Origin: a virus
IMG/VR virus record: IMGVR_UViG_3300031702_000475
Span: 1-46,178 of that record
Strand: one strand, 5' to 3'
DNA length: 46,178 bases
Position 1 is the first letter of the stretch, and each line of letters opens with the position of its first letter. Both the position numbers and the translations under genes were made by a program. The notes under the pieces are model-generated. The model worked only from the letters and a program-made list of their open reading frames with translations. It was not told the DNA's origin and made no database searches. Shown here one piece after another: positions 7,822-14,576 of the stretch.

Positions 7822-8736
7822 TTACTCGAAGTCATATCCCGGTGGGTAAGTAATACCTCCGGGAGTTTTGTGGCAGTCAATCATAGTATCTAGTATAGAG
7901 TATTCTATGTTCCTGTCTGCCTCAGACTCTTCTCTGAATCTATCATCCCAGATAGTCCGACTAACAAACACCTCGTTCAACCAATCAGAATTATTCTCAC
8001 GGACACCACCAATGTATTTGTCGTGGTCTTTGTCCTGATAGTTAATATCAATGATCTCAAATCCTTCACAACATATTGGCGAGAACGTAGATCGAATGTG
8101 ATGTTCGGTGAATCCCTCGTCTTCTCCAGTCTTAGGTACACCTGCAAACACAACCGCATCATACATTGTATTATGTGGGGGTGTTATAGTAACATCACCA
8201 CCGTGCTTGTATTGCTCGGATGCAGGAACAAGATCAATCTCGTATCGTTTATATAACGAGTGCATCAACTGAGTGAACCTAGACTCTGGTGGTTTGGCAG
8301 TATGCATTTGGAAGTCTCTGTAACCCATTGCCATCTTGACAATAGGAAGAAACTGAATCCAGATGTTAGGATCTACCATAGTAGTATCGGCAGACTTGAA
8401 CGTTGGAGTTGGATGTAGGTTACGATCAGACTTACGAGGATATGTCCAAGATGCTTGTGCCGCATTGAAGTGACCAACAAACAACACCTTATTGAATCCC
8501 TTCAACGAAAGATAGTTAAGTACCATAGGGCAGTAGTTGAACACATCATTAACAGTATGAGAGTCGGCATCCTTCCATCGTGTAACTAGATCATTGGTAC
8601 GCACTTCTGCATCTATGATGTAGTTTAACTTACCCCATTGGTTCTGCTTAGACTCCTTATGGATATAATTCCCAACAGATGATCCTGCCGACCTTTTACC
8701 CTTCTGAAGAAGTTCATTCACTGCTCTATATTGCAT
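7822..8736 (-). CDS. Unknown protein, 304 residues
   Basis: This protein begins MQYRAVNELLQKGKRSAGSS and contains a Rossmann-like segment GFNKVLFVGHFNAAQASW near residues 80-97 and MYDAVVFAGVPKTGED near 190-205. No family is recognised. It lies on the minus strand behind the small acidic gene 8740-9003, 3 bases away, with AAGG before its ATG, so both probably come from the late promoter at 9032-9039. It converges directly on the kinase gene. Confidence 0.65.
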   Translation of the reverse strand: MQYRAVNELLQKGKRSAGSSVGNYIHKESKQNQWGKLNYIIDAEVRTNDLVTRWKDADSHTVNDVFNYCPMVLNYLSLKGFNKVLFVGHFNAAQASWTYPRKSDRNLHPTPTFKSADTTMVDPNIWIQFLPIVKMAMGYRDFQMHTAKPPESRFTQLMHSLYKRYEIDLVPASEQYKHGGDVTITPPHNTMYDAVVFAGVPKTGEDEGFTEHHIRSTFSPICCEGFEIIDINYQDKDHDKYIGGVRENNSDWLNEVFVSRTIWDDRFREESEADRNIEYSILDTMIDCHKTPGGITYPPGYDFE

Positions 8737-8739
8737 GGT

Positions 8740-9003
8740 TTATCCCTTATAAATCTTTTGTATGTGAGTCTCGAATAGTTCGATCTTCTCTAGTCGTTTT
8801 GGCCACAGTATATAATCCTTCTCAGGATTCTGTTTCAAGTTGTTCAGCAATGGTTGGATGCCATTGTACAACTTGTCTAGTCGTTCTTTGTATGTATCCA
8901 CTTCGTCAGAGGTAGCACTGGCACTAGCAACGGCACTTTGTACTGCCTCTAGTTCGTCCTCATCTACAATGGTAAATCCAAAGTCAAAGATCTCGTCACT
9001 CAT
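8740..9003 (-). CDS. Small acidic protein, marine T4-like type
   Basis: This 87-residue protein begins MSDEIFDFGFTIVDEDELEAVQ and then has a helical, basic half ending YILWPKRLEKIELFETHIQ. The plan (acidic D-F-G-F-T N-terminus, coiled middle, WPKR-x-EKIE C-terminus) recalls a conserved protein of marine T4-like phages, from memory only, with no function I can name. AAAGG precedes the ATG by 7 bases. It is the first gene after a minus-strand late promoter, so it is probably expressed late. Confidence 0.6.
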   Translation of the reverse strand: MSDEIFDFGFTIVDEDELEAVQSAVASASATSDEVDTYKERLDKLYNGIQPLLNNLKQNPEKDYILWPKRLEKIELFETHIQKIYKG

Positions 9004-9031
9004 ATTTATACCTTTATTTTGCGTTTACCTT

Positions 9032-9039
9032 TATTTATA
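9032..9039 (-). promoter_or_regulatory. T4-type late promoter box (minus strand)
   Basis: TATAAATA read on the minus strand, 29 bases before the ATG at 9003. It lies 2 bases from the -35 element of the plus-strand promoter at 9042, so the two divergent promoters are nearly touching. A second minus-strand TATAAATA at 9003-9010 runs into the start codon and is less likely to be used. Confidence 0.7.
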
Positions 9040-9041
9040 CC

Positions 9042-9080
9042 TTGACAAAGTTCCAAAAATACTATATAATGGTATAAATA
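9042..9080 (+). promoter_or_regulatory. Composite promoter: consensus sigma70 plus late box
   Basis: TTGACA at 9042-9047 and TATAAT at 9065-9070 are both perfect sigma70 consensus hexamers with the ideal 17-base spacer. Two bases later, TATAAATA at 9073-9080 is an exact T4-type late element. The gene at 9095 could therefore be transcribed by unmodified host RNA polymerase early and by the late form later. Confidence 0.85.
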
Positions 9081-9094
9081 AGTGGAGAATTAAC

Positions 9095-9280
9095 ATGAGT
9101 GCAATGGGTGATGTAGTACAGCAGGTACAGGAGTTCGTAGATCCTATGTTATACAATGGGTATACTAACCAACAAATCTTAGATGAGTTCCAACGTCTAT
9201 ACCAAGACGATCCGAACTTCTTCTATATGAACAAGGTTATCACGGAACAACTCCGTGGTCGATCATTCCTAACGGAGTAG
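9095..9280 (+). CDS. Small unknown protein, 61 residues
   Basis: The ATG at 9095 follows GTGGAG and lies just downstream of a consensus promoter. The product begins MSAMGDVVQQVQEFVDPML and ends EQLRGRSFLTE; it looks helical and soluble. The frame is open further upstream, but a longer start would lie inside and upstream of the promoter and run antisense to the divergent gene, so the short form is preferred. It is the first gene of the auxiliary region. Unknown function. Confidence 0.6.
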   Translation: MSAMGDVVQQVQEFVDPMLYNGYTNQQILDEFQRLYQDDPNFFYMNKVITEQLRGRSFLTE

Positions 9281-9289
9281 ATACAATCA

Positions 9290-9475
9290 GTGAAGAACTG
9301 GGACAATCCACAATCCAAATGGACAATTTGGAAACACGCACTTGGGTCATTCTCCGATGAACAGACCTATGGGCAAGACGATAAGATTGCATTGATCAGA
9401 ACGGTCATTGTTGCCAGTAACCTATTGTGTGCGTATTTGTTTATGATTAATATTGTAGTAGGATGGATGGGATGA
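9290..9475 (+). CDS. Small membrane protein A (GTG start)
   Basis: This 61-residue protein begins at GTG 9290, MKNWDNPQSKWTIWKHALGS, with a hydrophobic span TVIVASNLLCAYLFMINIVV near the C-terminus. It shares its plan with the ORF at 10295: a Trp-rich start (K/SKW-x-x-W-x-K/H-x-LG), a charged D-x-x-A segment (DDKIA), I/VRTV and a C-terminal membrane span. The two look like paralogues. Related small proteins occur in marine T4-like phages from memory. The cytosolic face would be N-terminal. Function unknown. Confidence 0.6.
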   Translation: MKNWDNPQSKWTIWKHALGSFSDEQTYGQDDKIALIRTVIVASNLLCAYLFMINIVVGWMG

Positions 9476-9491
9476 GACGTGGAGTAATACG

Positions 9492-9845
9492 GTGATTAGT
9501 TATAGCACAAACTGGATGGGCCCAGTAACGACTCGTTGGTACGAAGATAACAACATACCATTTGAGATCAGAGAAACTTCTGGTAAGATACTCCCAAAAA
9601 CAGAGTACAAACACTTTCTTGAATCCTATTCATGTGGACGTATTGATATCTATGGATTAGACGAACAAGAATTCTATGCAGGTAAAGGTGAGTACGGTGT
9701 CTCGCCAATGCGTACAGAAGATTGGAATGCGTTCGGTGATTGGTTAGATAATATAAAAGATGAAAGTCTAACTACATACAAAGAACTGATACGTCAATTC
9801 GAAGAACACCATGGCAAACCTATAAGATGGTTGGAGTCGAAATGA
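9492..9845 (+). CDS. Conserved marine phage protein, MISYSTNWMGP type
   Basis: This 117-residue protein has a GTG start preceded by GTGGAG. It begins MISYSTNWMGPVTTRWYEDN and has YSCGRIDIYG, SPMRTEDWNAFGDWLD and GKPIRWLES. This combination recalls a protein family common in marine T4-like phages, whose function is not known to me. Acidic and aromatic, with no membrane span. Its end overlaps the start of the next gene by 4 bases. Confidence 0.65.
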   Translation: MISYSTNWMGPVTTRWYEDNNIPFEIRETSGKILPKTEYKHFLESYSCGRIDIYGLDEQEFYAGKGEYGVSPMRTEDWNAFGDWLDNIKDESLTTYKELIRQFEEHHGKPIRWLESK

Positions 9846-10171
9846 GTGAATATACGCCAGACAACTGGGTAGTACTAAAGATCAAAGAAGGCAAAGGCAC
9901 ATTCCCTTTCTACAAAGTATTAGGAGGATGGAGTGGTGGTTACTTAGGTGGTGACAGTTGGCGAATGAACAGCGGTGTTACCCAAGTTAAAGAAGATGGT
10001 GACTACTATGAATTCTATGGCGAAAGTGGTTCTTGTTATAGATGCCACAAAGAAGGTTATGGTTTGAAAATGAATAACTCAGGTGTCTATAATCAGTTAA
10101 GAGAACAACAGCAATTCGAAGGGCAAGTACAAATGATGCCCGAAGATACTGATTGGAGTAAACTACTATGA
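9842..10171 (+). CDS. Conserved marine phage protein with CYRCHKEGYG motif
   Basis: This 109-residue protein starts at ATG 9842, overlapping the previous stop (ATGA), with GGAG upstream. It has WVVLKIKEGKG, KVLGGWSGGYLGGDSWRMNSG and a C-x2-C-H cluster (GSCYRCHKEGYGL) that might bind a metal. The repeated glycine and aromatic strands suggest a small beta domain. Similar sequences occur in marine T4-like phages, without a known role. Confidence 0.65.
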   Translation: MSEYTPDNWVVLKIKEGKGTFPFYKVLGGWSGGYLGGDSWRMNSGVTQVKEDGDYYEFYGESGSCYRCHKEGYGLKMNNSGVYNQLREQQQFEGQVQMMPEDTDWSKLL

Positions 10172-10347
10172 GACGTGGTGAGAAAAGTTTGGAAGTAAGA
10201 GCAAAGCAACACATATCTATTTGTTGTAAGACTCTCTGCGAGAGAGAGATAGTAGAAGAATATATCAATCAATTAGAAGAGAGGGTAAAAGAACTTGAGC
10301 AAATGGTGGAGAATCTGGGCGAAGAGTCTAGGGGAGAAGGTCGGTGA
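10168..10347 (+). CDS. Small coiled-coil protein
   Basis: This 59-residue ORF has its ATG overlapping the previous stop codon (ATGA). It has a basic N-terminus (MRRGEKSLEVRAKQH), a cysteine cluster ICCKTLCE, and a strong coiled coil EYINQLEERVKELEQMVENL. It overlaps the following membrane protein gene by 53 bases in another frame. The coding status is supported by coupling and by the clean heptad pattern; function unknown. Confidence 0.5.
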   Translation: MRRGEKSLEVRAKQHISICCKTLCEREIVEEYINQLEERVKELEQMVENLGEESRGEGR

Positions 10348-10474
10348 GTCAGACAAACAAGCAAACACGATTGCAGGTGTCCGTACCGTGTGGTGGTTTA
10401 CCCATATGGCAACCTGTGTCGCAATCATCCTTAATGCCATTGCCAATCACGGTTGGGGTCTGTTAGGACTGTGA
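10295..10474 (+). CDS. Small membrane protein B (TTG start)
   Basis: This 59-residue ORF, probably starting at TTG 10295 behind AGAGGG, reads MSKWWRIWAKSLGEKVGESD, then a membrane span WWFTHMATCVAIILNAI. It matches membrane protein A (9290-9475) in plan: Trp-rich start, KSLG/HALG, DKQA/DKIA, VRTV. No ATG in this frame would keep the Trp-rich start, so a TTG start is favoured. It overlaps the coiled-coil ORF by 53 bases and the IscA-like gene by 4 (GTGA). Function unknown. Confidence 0.55.
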   Translation: MSKWWRIWAKSLGEKVGESDKQANTIAGVRTVWWFTHMATCVAIILNAIANHGWGLLGL

Positions 10475-10818
10475 TCACCGTAACGCCAGACGCATTAGTC
10501 GTTTTACAACAGAGATTAGTCTCGCGTCCTGACTGTAATGGTATTAGGTTAGAAGTTAAAGGTGCAGGTTGTAGTGGGTACGCATATCATATGGAGTACT
10601 CATACGCAAGAAAGCACGATGATGTTATTGTTCCACTAGAGGAAGTGTCCCTAGTGATAGACCCCAAGAGTATGCTGTTTATGACTGGAACACAGTTAGA
10701 ATATGTAGTCGAGGGATTCAGTGAAGGATTTCAATTCGTCAACCCCAATGTAACAGGGGAATGCGGATGTGGTGAGAGTTTCTATTATGATGGCGAAAAA
10801 GTACCAACTAGCGAATAA
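10471..10818 (+). CDS. IscA-like A-type iron-sulfur carrier
   Basis: This 115-residue protein keeps the three ligand cysteines of A-type carriers: C34 in GAGCSGYAY and C98, C100 in GECGCGESF. These proteins bind and deliver Fe-S clusters to target enzymes. The GTG at 10471 gives the family's usual N-terminus (MITVTPDAL) and overlaps the previous stop; a TTG at 10453 would add six residues. It overlaps the 2-oxoglutarate oxygenase gene that follows. IscA-like genes are known in marine phages; here it is part of a set with IscU (15762) and a radical SAM enzyme (720). Confidence 0.85.
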   Translation: MITVTPDALVVLQQRLVSRPDCNGIRLEVKGAGCSGYAYHMEYSYARKHDDVIVPLEEVSLVIDPKSMLFMTGTQLEYVVEGFSEGFQFVNPNVTGECGCGESFYYDGEKVPTSE

Positions 10819-11416
10819 CTACCAACTAAGAGGTTGGGAAGTGATATCTGAAGTGATACCGAAATCACAGATTGATGCTATCAAAGAACACGCATTACCT
10901 ATGCGACAGGAATGTCGTAAGTACTCTAAGTGGGATGGAATATCCTGCGCAGGTAGGTTCAACGGTGACTTGATGGCGTTCTATACTTCGGATGTCATGC
11001 GGTCAGTCGCAGAGAGTATTCTTGGTTCCAAAACATATCTATTCAACGATCAAGTAGTATACAAGTTGCCACATGATGGTATGACCTTTGAACCACACTT
11101 TGATGACCAGTATGGCACGAACATCGATGGGTCTATACACACAGTCAACCTCAGTGTGGTACTAGATGACTTCACTTCTTGGAATGGCACTCTGTCATTA
11201 CAGAACGCAGATGACGGAGAGTGGGTAACAGTCTATCCTAAGAGTGGGGATATTATTGCTATAAGAGGACAAACCTGTCATAAGTCTACTGAGAACATTT
11301 CAATGAGTCCACGAGGACTGTATGCCTGTGTATACACCGAAGCACCCATGAACATGACTGGGTTTTATAAGACCTTATTCGAAAAAGTTATGAGACACTG
11401 TCCTGTTATGCGATAA
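10787..11416 (+). CDS. 2-oxoglutarate/Fe(II) oxygenase, PhyH-like
   Basis: This 209-residue protein has H104-x-D106 (PHFDDQYG), the distal H165 (GQTCHKSTEN) and R176 (SPRGLYA), matching the facial triad and the 2-oxoglutarate-binding arginine of PhyH-type dioxygenases. ATG 10787 sits about 8 bases after GGTGAGAG and inside the end of the IscA-like gene (32-base overlap). Marine T4-like phages commonly carry such oxygenases; proposed roles include altering nitrogen or stress metabolism or hydroxylating bases or proteins. The substrate cannot be read here. Confidence 0.8.
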   Translation: MMAKKYQLANNYQLRGWEVISEVIPKSQIDAIKEHALPMRQECRKYSKWDGISCAGRFNGDLMAFYTSDVMRSVAESILGSKTYLFNDQVVYKLPHDGMTFEPHFDDQYGTNIDGSIHTVNLSVVLDDFTSWNGTLSLQNADDGEWVTVYPKSGDIIAIRGQTCHKSTENISMSPRGLYACVYTEAPMNMTGFYKTLFEKVMRHCPVMR

Positions 11417-11432
11417 TAGTCTAAGAAAGGGG

Positions 11433-11461
11433 TTGCGCGATACATAGAATGGTGGTATAAT
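11433..11461 (+). promoter_or_regulatory. Sigma70-like promoter
   Basis: TTGCGC at 11433-11438, a 17-base spacer and a perfect TATAAT at 11456-11461, in the gap before the gene at 11489. The -35 is weak but spacer length and the GGTATAAT context match the promoter at 13076. Confidence 0.65.
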
Positions 11462-11488
11462 AGTACCCTATTCAGTGATAAAGAGAAG

Positions 11489-11791
11489 ATGATTATGAAA
11501 GACAGAATATTCAACTACGCCAAGACTGATGACACTAACGTGTTCTACTTCAATCGTGTAGCAGATGCGTTCACTTCTAAGTTAGATTGGTACGACAATG
11601 ATGACGTTGATATGATCGTCGTTGATGCCACTAATACCTCACAAGAGACTGACAACATTTTCTCTTTCCTTTACCAAACTGAACCTAACACTGATCAAGT
11701 ATGGATGCGCTTCGCCAAAGAGTTCGAAGTGACCAATGCTGATCTGATTCTTGATCCAACTAAACCTTCTTATATGATACAGGTGAAATAA
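11489..11791 (+). CDS. Unknown acidic protein, 100 residues
   Basis: This protein begins MIMKDRIFNYAKTDDTNVFY and has VDMIVVDATN and AKEFEVTNADLILDPTKPSY. It is acidic and predicted alpha/beta. A second in-frame ATG at 11495 is equally well placed relative to AAAGAGAAG and may be the true start. It is the first gene after the 11433-11461 promoter. I do not recognise the family. Confidence 0.6.
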   Translation: MIMKDRIFNYAKTDDTNVFYFNRVADAFTSKLDWYDNDDVDMIVVDATNTSQETDNIFSFLYQTEPNTDQVWMRFAKEFEVTNADLILDPTKPSYMIQVK

Positions 11792-11793
11792 AT

Positions 11794-12150
11794 ATGTTTA
11801 ATAATTATACATGCAATGCTGTTACTGGTGCCGCAGGTGGTTACACTCTTCGCTTCGGTGGTCTTGATATGGCGGCACTCCGTCCTGAATGTGTTCTGGG
11901 CGAGACTCCTATGGTTGACAAAGAAATATCTCTGTCTGCCAAGAAGTACAGCGTCGATGAACTTATGATCGGTGAGAAGTTTATCTCTTACGATCTAATC
12001 CTACGAATGATGCTGAAGGAAGGTGTCATCACTCCCCAGACCAAAGTTAAGATTGGTGCCACTGGAAGACTTCGTGAAGTCTATAACTGTAAGACACAAC
12101 TCGCATATCGTATGTGGGGTAAGTCGTACTACGGTTGTGTGTCCAGATGA
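11794..12150 (+). CDS. Unknown protein, 118 residues
   Basis: This protein begins MFNNYTCNAVTGAAGGYTLR and has DKEISLSAKKYSVDELMIGE and VKIGATGRLREVYNCKTQLA. The middle looks like a small helical domain with a following beta hairpin. No family is recognised. It follows the 11489 gene by 2 bases and overlaps the next small ORF by 4 bases (ATGA), so it sits in a coupled series. Confidence 0.6.
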   Translation: MFNNYTCNAVTGAAGGYTLRFGGLDMAALRPECVLGETPMVDKEISLSAKKYSVDELMIGEKFISYDLILRMMLKEGVITPQTKVKIGATGRLREVYNCKTQLAYRMWGKSYYGCVSR

Positions 12151-12254
12151 TTGACTTTATCGCATCACTAACATTCGGTGAGGGGTTATCCATCCTCATC
12201 GTGTTTGGCGTGTTTGTCTTGTGGGTAGAGATTAAAGGGAGAGACGAGCAATGA
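12147..12254 (+). CDS. Very small membrane protein, 35 residues
   Basis: The ATG at 12147 overlaps the previous stop and the stop overlaps the next ATG (ATGA at both ends), a chain that supports real translation. The product MIDFIASLTFGEGLSILIVF continues as one membrane span (to VFVLWVE) and ends with a charged tail. Function unknown. Confidence 0.5.
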   Translation: MIDFIASLTFGEGLSILIVFGVFVLWVEIKGRDEQ

Positions 12255-12394
12255 GTAAACCACGCAATCCTGTTGCCAAGTTCCAACGCAAGTACAACAA
12301 GGCAAAGGTCTTTCTTGATCGCAAGCGCGAAGCAAAGAAGCAAGGCAAACTTGTGTATGCTGAATACCAACTACTAAAGGATAGTGACGAATGA
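12251..12394 (+). CDS. Small basic protein, 47 residues
   Basis: Coupled by ATGA overlaps on both sides, this ORF reads MSKPRNPVAKFQRKYNKAKV and then FLDRKREAKKQGKLVY. It is strongly basic (about a third Lys/Arg), helical, and ends with an acidic SDE. Such proteins in T4-like phages often bind nucleic acid or host polymerase, but no specific family is visible. Confidence 0.5.
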   Translation: MSKPRNPVAKFQRKYNKAKVFLDRKREAKKQGKLVYAEYQLLKDSDE

Positions 12395-12960
12395 ATATAT
12401 TTAGATTAGATAATGATCCTGTTGTTGCCGCACAGATGATGTGTGATAAACACGTTGTCAAGATGGTTACTGAGTATGGTCAGTTACTCTCTACTGCCCA
12501 CCGTGTACTAATGGGTACTCCAGAGAAACGTCTATCCAAGTCTGGCAAGCGTATGGTCGATCACTATGTAGTAAGAGGTGCCGCCAAAGAACGATTGCTA
12601 TATAAGGTTGCCCATAAGAATCATCCGTCTGCTATCTGGGCACGAGAGAATAACGAAAACTACCGATGGTTATACAAGCACTTCCAAGCAACTGCGAAGG
12701 AGTACGAACATCGTTATGGTCGTGTACACAAGACATATAAAGATCTAGGTAGTATGTTGTGGTTCTCACCTATCGTACCAGACGGTACTGATTACCGATG
12801 GGCACGAGAGACAGAGATGCCTCAGTGTATGCCTGATCATTGTAAGCAAGACGATGTAGTTGATGCTTACCGGAAATACTATATAGAGGAGAAGAAAGGT
12901 TTTGCTAAGTGGACTAAAAGAAAGACACCCAACTGGTTTCACAAAGAAGATGTCGGTTAA
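12391..12960 (+). CDS. Conserved phage protein, HVVKM/NHPS type, unknown
   Basis: This 189-residue protein begins MNIFRLDNDPVVAAQMMCDK and continues HVVKMVTEYGQLLSTAHRVL; later it has KNHPSAIWARENNENYRWLY and a C-terminal AYRKYYIEEKKGFAKWTKRK. The conserved His, Lys, Trp and Asp residues suggest an enzyme that acts on nucleic acid. Similar proteins in marine phages are, to my memory, uncharacterised; a link with pyrimidine-dimer glycosylases crossed my mind but the sequence does not start or read like T4 DenV. It overlaps the next small ORF by 11 bases. Confidence 0.6.
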   Translation: MNIFRLDNDPVVAAQMMCDKHVVKMVTEYGQLLSTAHRVLMGTPEKRLSKSGKRMVDHYVVRGAAKERLLYKVAHKNHPSAIWARENNENYRWLYKHFQATAKEYEHRYGRVHKTYKDLGSMLWFSPIVPDGTDYRWARETEMPQCMPDHCKQDDVVDAYRKYYIEEKKGFAKWTKRKTPNWFHKEDVG

Positions 12961-13093
12961 GGAAGTCATCGCCACAGCAATCCTATTGGTATGGTTATCT
13001 GCGTCATTAAACAAGTATGACGAACTCTATGGAGTAAGAATGTCAATGCGTAGAATGAATGAGTGCCGGAAAGTGTTGACAACATCAAACTAG
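12950..13093 (+). CDS. Small membrane protein, 47 residues
   Basis: The ATG at 12950 lies in the end of the previous gene, with an AAAGAAG purine run upstream. The product starts MSVKEVIATAILLVWLSASL, a hydrophobic segment of signal-anchor type, followed by a basic tail (RMSMRRMNECRK). Its last codons overlap the promoter at 13076-13104. Function unknown. Confidence 0.45.
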   Translation: MSVKEVIATAILLVWLSASLNKYDELYGVRMSMRRMNECRKVLTTSN

Positions 13094-13104
13094 CGTGGTA
13101 TAAT
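13076..13104 (+). promoter_or_regulatory. Consensus sigma70 promoter
   Basis: TTGACA at 13076-13081, 17-base spacer, TATAAT at 13099-13104: both hexamers perfect. It drives the genes from 13134, including gp33 and perhaps gp32 by readthrough. Confidence 0.8.
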
Positions 13105-13133
13105 ATAAACTTAATACACAGACAAGGATACCA

Positions 13134-13304
13134 ATGAACAAGCGACTCAGACATTTGCAACTTAGATCAGCGCAGACTGCGCAACAAAGTAGAAGAAGAA
13201 TGATGAGACTGAATGTATTATTTGAACAAGAAATTAAATCAATTGAAGGAGAAGATCCGTTATGGCCTATACAGAAAAGCAGTGGAAAGCAGACGTCGAA
13301 GTAG
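13134..13304 (+). CDS. Small basic protein, 56 residues
   Basis: The first ORF after the 13076 promoter starts at ATG 13134 with AAGGATACCA upstream. The product begins MNKRLRHLQLRSAQTAQQSR, followed by RRMMRLNVLFEQEIKSIE; it is strongly basic and helical. Its 3' end overlaps the next gene by 43 bases in another frame. Translation of the last 15 residues through the next gene's start is odd but the position behind a promoter supports expression. Confidence 0.45.
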   Translation: MNKRLRHLQLRSAQTAQQSRRRMMRLNVLFEQEIKSIEGEDPLWPIQKSSGKQTSK

Positions 13305-13573
13305 CAAAGGCAGTTCTGAAAGAAACTTATGTGAACAACATCGTCTACGTTCAAGAACGTGTTAAAGAAGGTGCTAAAGAAGAAGAATTGAAACAGATCG
13401 AAGATCTAATCATGGCGAACGAGCGATTGATTGTATACTTTGATGAAGGTGATGATTGGGTTAAAGAATTACATGAACAGGCAAAAGGCGATGGTGCCGA
13501 TGATGCCGAATTTGAGGAAGTAAAAGATGATGAAGACGAAGTTGCAAGAATTGACAATGCCAGAAACTCCTGA
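13262..13573 (+). CDS. Acidic helical protein, 103 residues
   Basis: The ATG at 13262 is preceded by GAAGGAGAAG. The product is helical, MAYTEKQWKADVEVAKAVLK, with a central coiled coil and an Asp/Glu-rich tail (residues 75-97, ending before RIDNARNS). Such an acidic tail may mimic DNA or bind basic partners, but I recognise no family. It overlaps the next gene by 47 bases. Confidence 0.6.
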   Translation: MAYTEKQWKADVEVAKAVLKETYVNNIVYVQERVKEGAKEEELKQIEDLIMANERLIVYFDEGDDWVKELHEQAKGDGADDAEFEEVKDDEDEVARIDNARNS

Positions 13574-13868
13574 AGAAATTAACATCGAAGAGAAAGCAGA
13601 CCATCTTCAAGTTATAAAGAATGGTCTTGTTGGTGCGTTACGCGATGGTGTGACACACTTACAGTTCAGGAAGGTTAACGGTGACACGCGCAATATGATT
13701 GCCACCCTGAAGACTGACTTGATCCCCGAAGATAAGATCCCCGAAGCAGGTAAGGAACGTAAAGAGTCTGTTGCACTAGTTGTGCTGTATGACCTTGAAG
13801 TTGCTGAATGGCGTTCACTGCGAACCGAGAACCTTGTCGAATATCGGTGTGAAGCATGGCAAGCGTAA
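13527..13868 (+). CDS. Small SH3-like (DUF2693-type) protein
   Basis: This 113-residue protein has the pattern LQFRKVNGDTRNMIATLKTD and later ALVVLYDLEVAEWRSLRTEN: a conserved x-K-x-(D/N)-G-x-x-R-x-M-x-x-T-L strand pair and V-x-D-L-E-x-x-x-W-R-S, as in DUF2693 phage and plasmid proteins with a presumed SH3-like barrel. GAGGAAG lies 7 bases before ATG 13527; an inner ATG at 13557 (MPETPEEINIEE) is the alternative. It overlaps the upstream gene by 47 bases and the next by 13. Confidence 0.55.
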   Translation: MMKTKLQELTMPETPEEINIEEKADHLQVIKNGLVGALRDGVTHLQFRKVNGDTRNMIATLKTDLIPEDKIPEAGKERKESVALVVLYDLEVAEWRSLRTENLVEYRCEAWQA

Positions 13869-14425
13869 AACGCAAACGGAAACCCATGTCCGAAGAGCAA
13901 CGTCTTGCGGCAAGCGAAAGACTTGCCAAGGCGCGTGAAGCACGAGGACATGATGGTTCCAAGAGCGTACATCCCTTGTTATTGGAACAAGACGATGATA
14001 GTCCTATTCATTGGAAGAAGGTTCGAGTATGGATCAAGGAGATCCAGTCGGAACTTACCTCAATGAAAGCAAAGAGACTGTCCAAGGATACCAAAGAGAG
14101 ACAAGAGTATCAGATACTTGAAGTATACCTTGGTAACCTGAAGAAGTTCCTAGAGTCTAGCATATGGTTAGATATGAGATACGGAAGACATCGTGAAGGA
14201 AGGATGAAGACTGTCGTTACGACAATGGCATACTTTCCGTGTGGAAGACCTAAGAGGACTGTAGGTCATTATTATAAAGATGTTGGTGTTTACACCGAGG
14301 AAATGAAACATGACGATGACAGAATTTACAGTACAGACAACTACACCCCAGACCCCAGACAACTTTATGAACAAGAAGAAGTTCTCGAAGATGGTGGAGA
14401 GGACGGTGAGGAACTCTGGACTTAA
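13856..14425 (+). CDS. Unknown basic protein upstream of gp33
   Basis: This 189-residue protein begins MASVKRKRKPMSEEQRLAAS and continues ERLAKAREARG, a basic helical N-terminus resembling nucleic-acid-binding helices. Then WKKVRVWIKEIQSELTSMKA forms a coiled coil, followed by an aromatic segment VVTTMAYFPCGRPKRTVGHYYKD, and an acidic C-terminus. In T4 this position (next to 33 and 32) holds gene 59, the helicase loader, but I see no clear gp59 similarity. The 3' 116 bases also encode the start of gp33 in another frame. Confidence 0.55.
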   Translation: MASVKRKRKPMSEEQRLAASERLAKAREARGHDGSKSVHPLLLEQDDDSPIHWKKVRVWIKEIQSELTSMKAKRLSKDTKERQEYQILEVYLGNLKKFLESSIWLDMRYGRHREGRMKTVVTTMAYFPCGRPKRTVGHYYKDVGVYTEEMKHDDDRIYSTDNYTPDPRQLYEQEEVLEDGGEDGEELWT

Positions 14426-14576
14426 TTACATGGATTCTATTGTGCATATGTGCGATAAGAATAACATGGAAGTAGAGGACGTTAAGAAGTATTTGACTAC
14501 CTCTATCATTGACTGCCTTGAAAGTGAGGCAATGAGTTTAAACTTTCTAGAGAAAACTAACTCACTAGATGTTTAA
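14310..14576 (+). CDS. 33: Late transcription co-activator (gp33-like)
   Basis: This 88-residue protein contains MNKKKFSKMVERTVRNSGLN, then YMDSIVHMCDKNNMEVEDVK and a C-terminal EAMSLNFL, the pattern of short gp33 proteins in marine T4-like phages (cf. Y-x-(D/E)-(A/S)-V and L-E-x-E-A-x-x-L-N). In T4, gp33 binds the RNA polymerase beta flap and links it to the sliding clamp for late transcription. It lies directly before gp32, as in T4. GAGGAA lies before ATG 14310; the inner ATG 14367 lacks a ribosome-binding sequence. The longer start means a 116-base overlap with the previous gene. Confidence 0.75.
   Translation: MTMTEFTVQTTTPQTPDNFMNKKKFSKMVERTVRNSGLNYMDSIVHMCDKNNMEVEDVKKYLTTSIIDCLESEAMSLNFLEKTNSLDV

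Noticed and set aside
7805-7830. Palindromic GACTCGA...TCGAAGTC between convergent genes
   Set aside because: The stem is bulged and no T run follows on either strand, so it is not called a terminator.
9003-9010. Minus-strand TATAAATA overlapping the start codon of the 8740-9003 gene
   Set aside because: Transcription from it would begin after the ATG; the box at 9032-9039 is better placed.
9472-9495. Seven-codon ORF MRRGVIR, matching the first residues of the ORF at 10168
   Set aside because: It could be a remnant of a duplication with the paralogous membrane genes, but an 11-base match is too short to support it.
12391-12960. Pyrimidine-dimer glycosylase (DenV-like) assignment
   Set aside because: The N-terminus and motifs do not match T4 endonuclease V; left as unknown.
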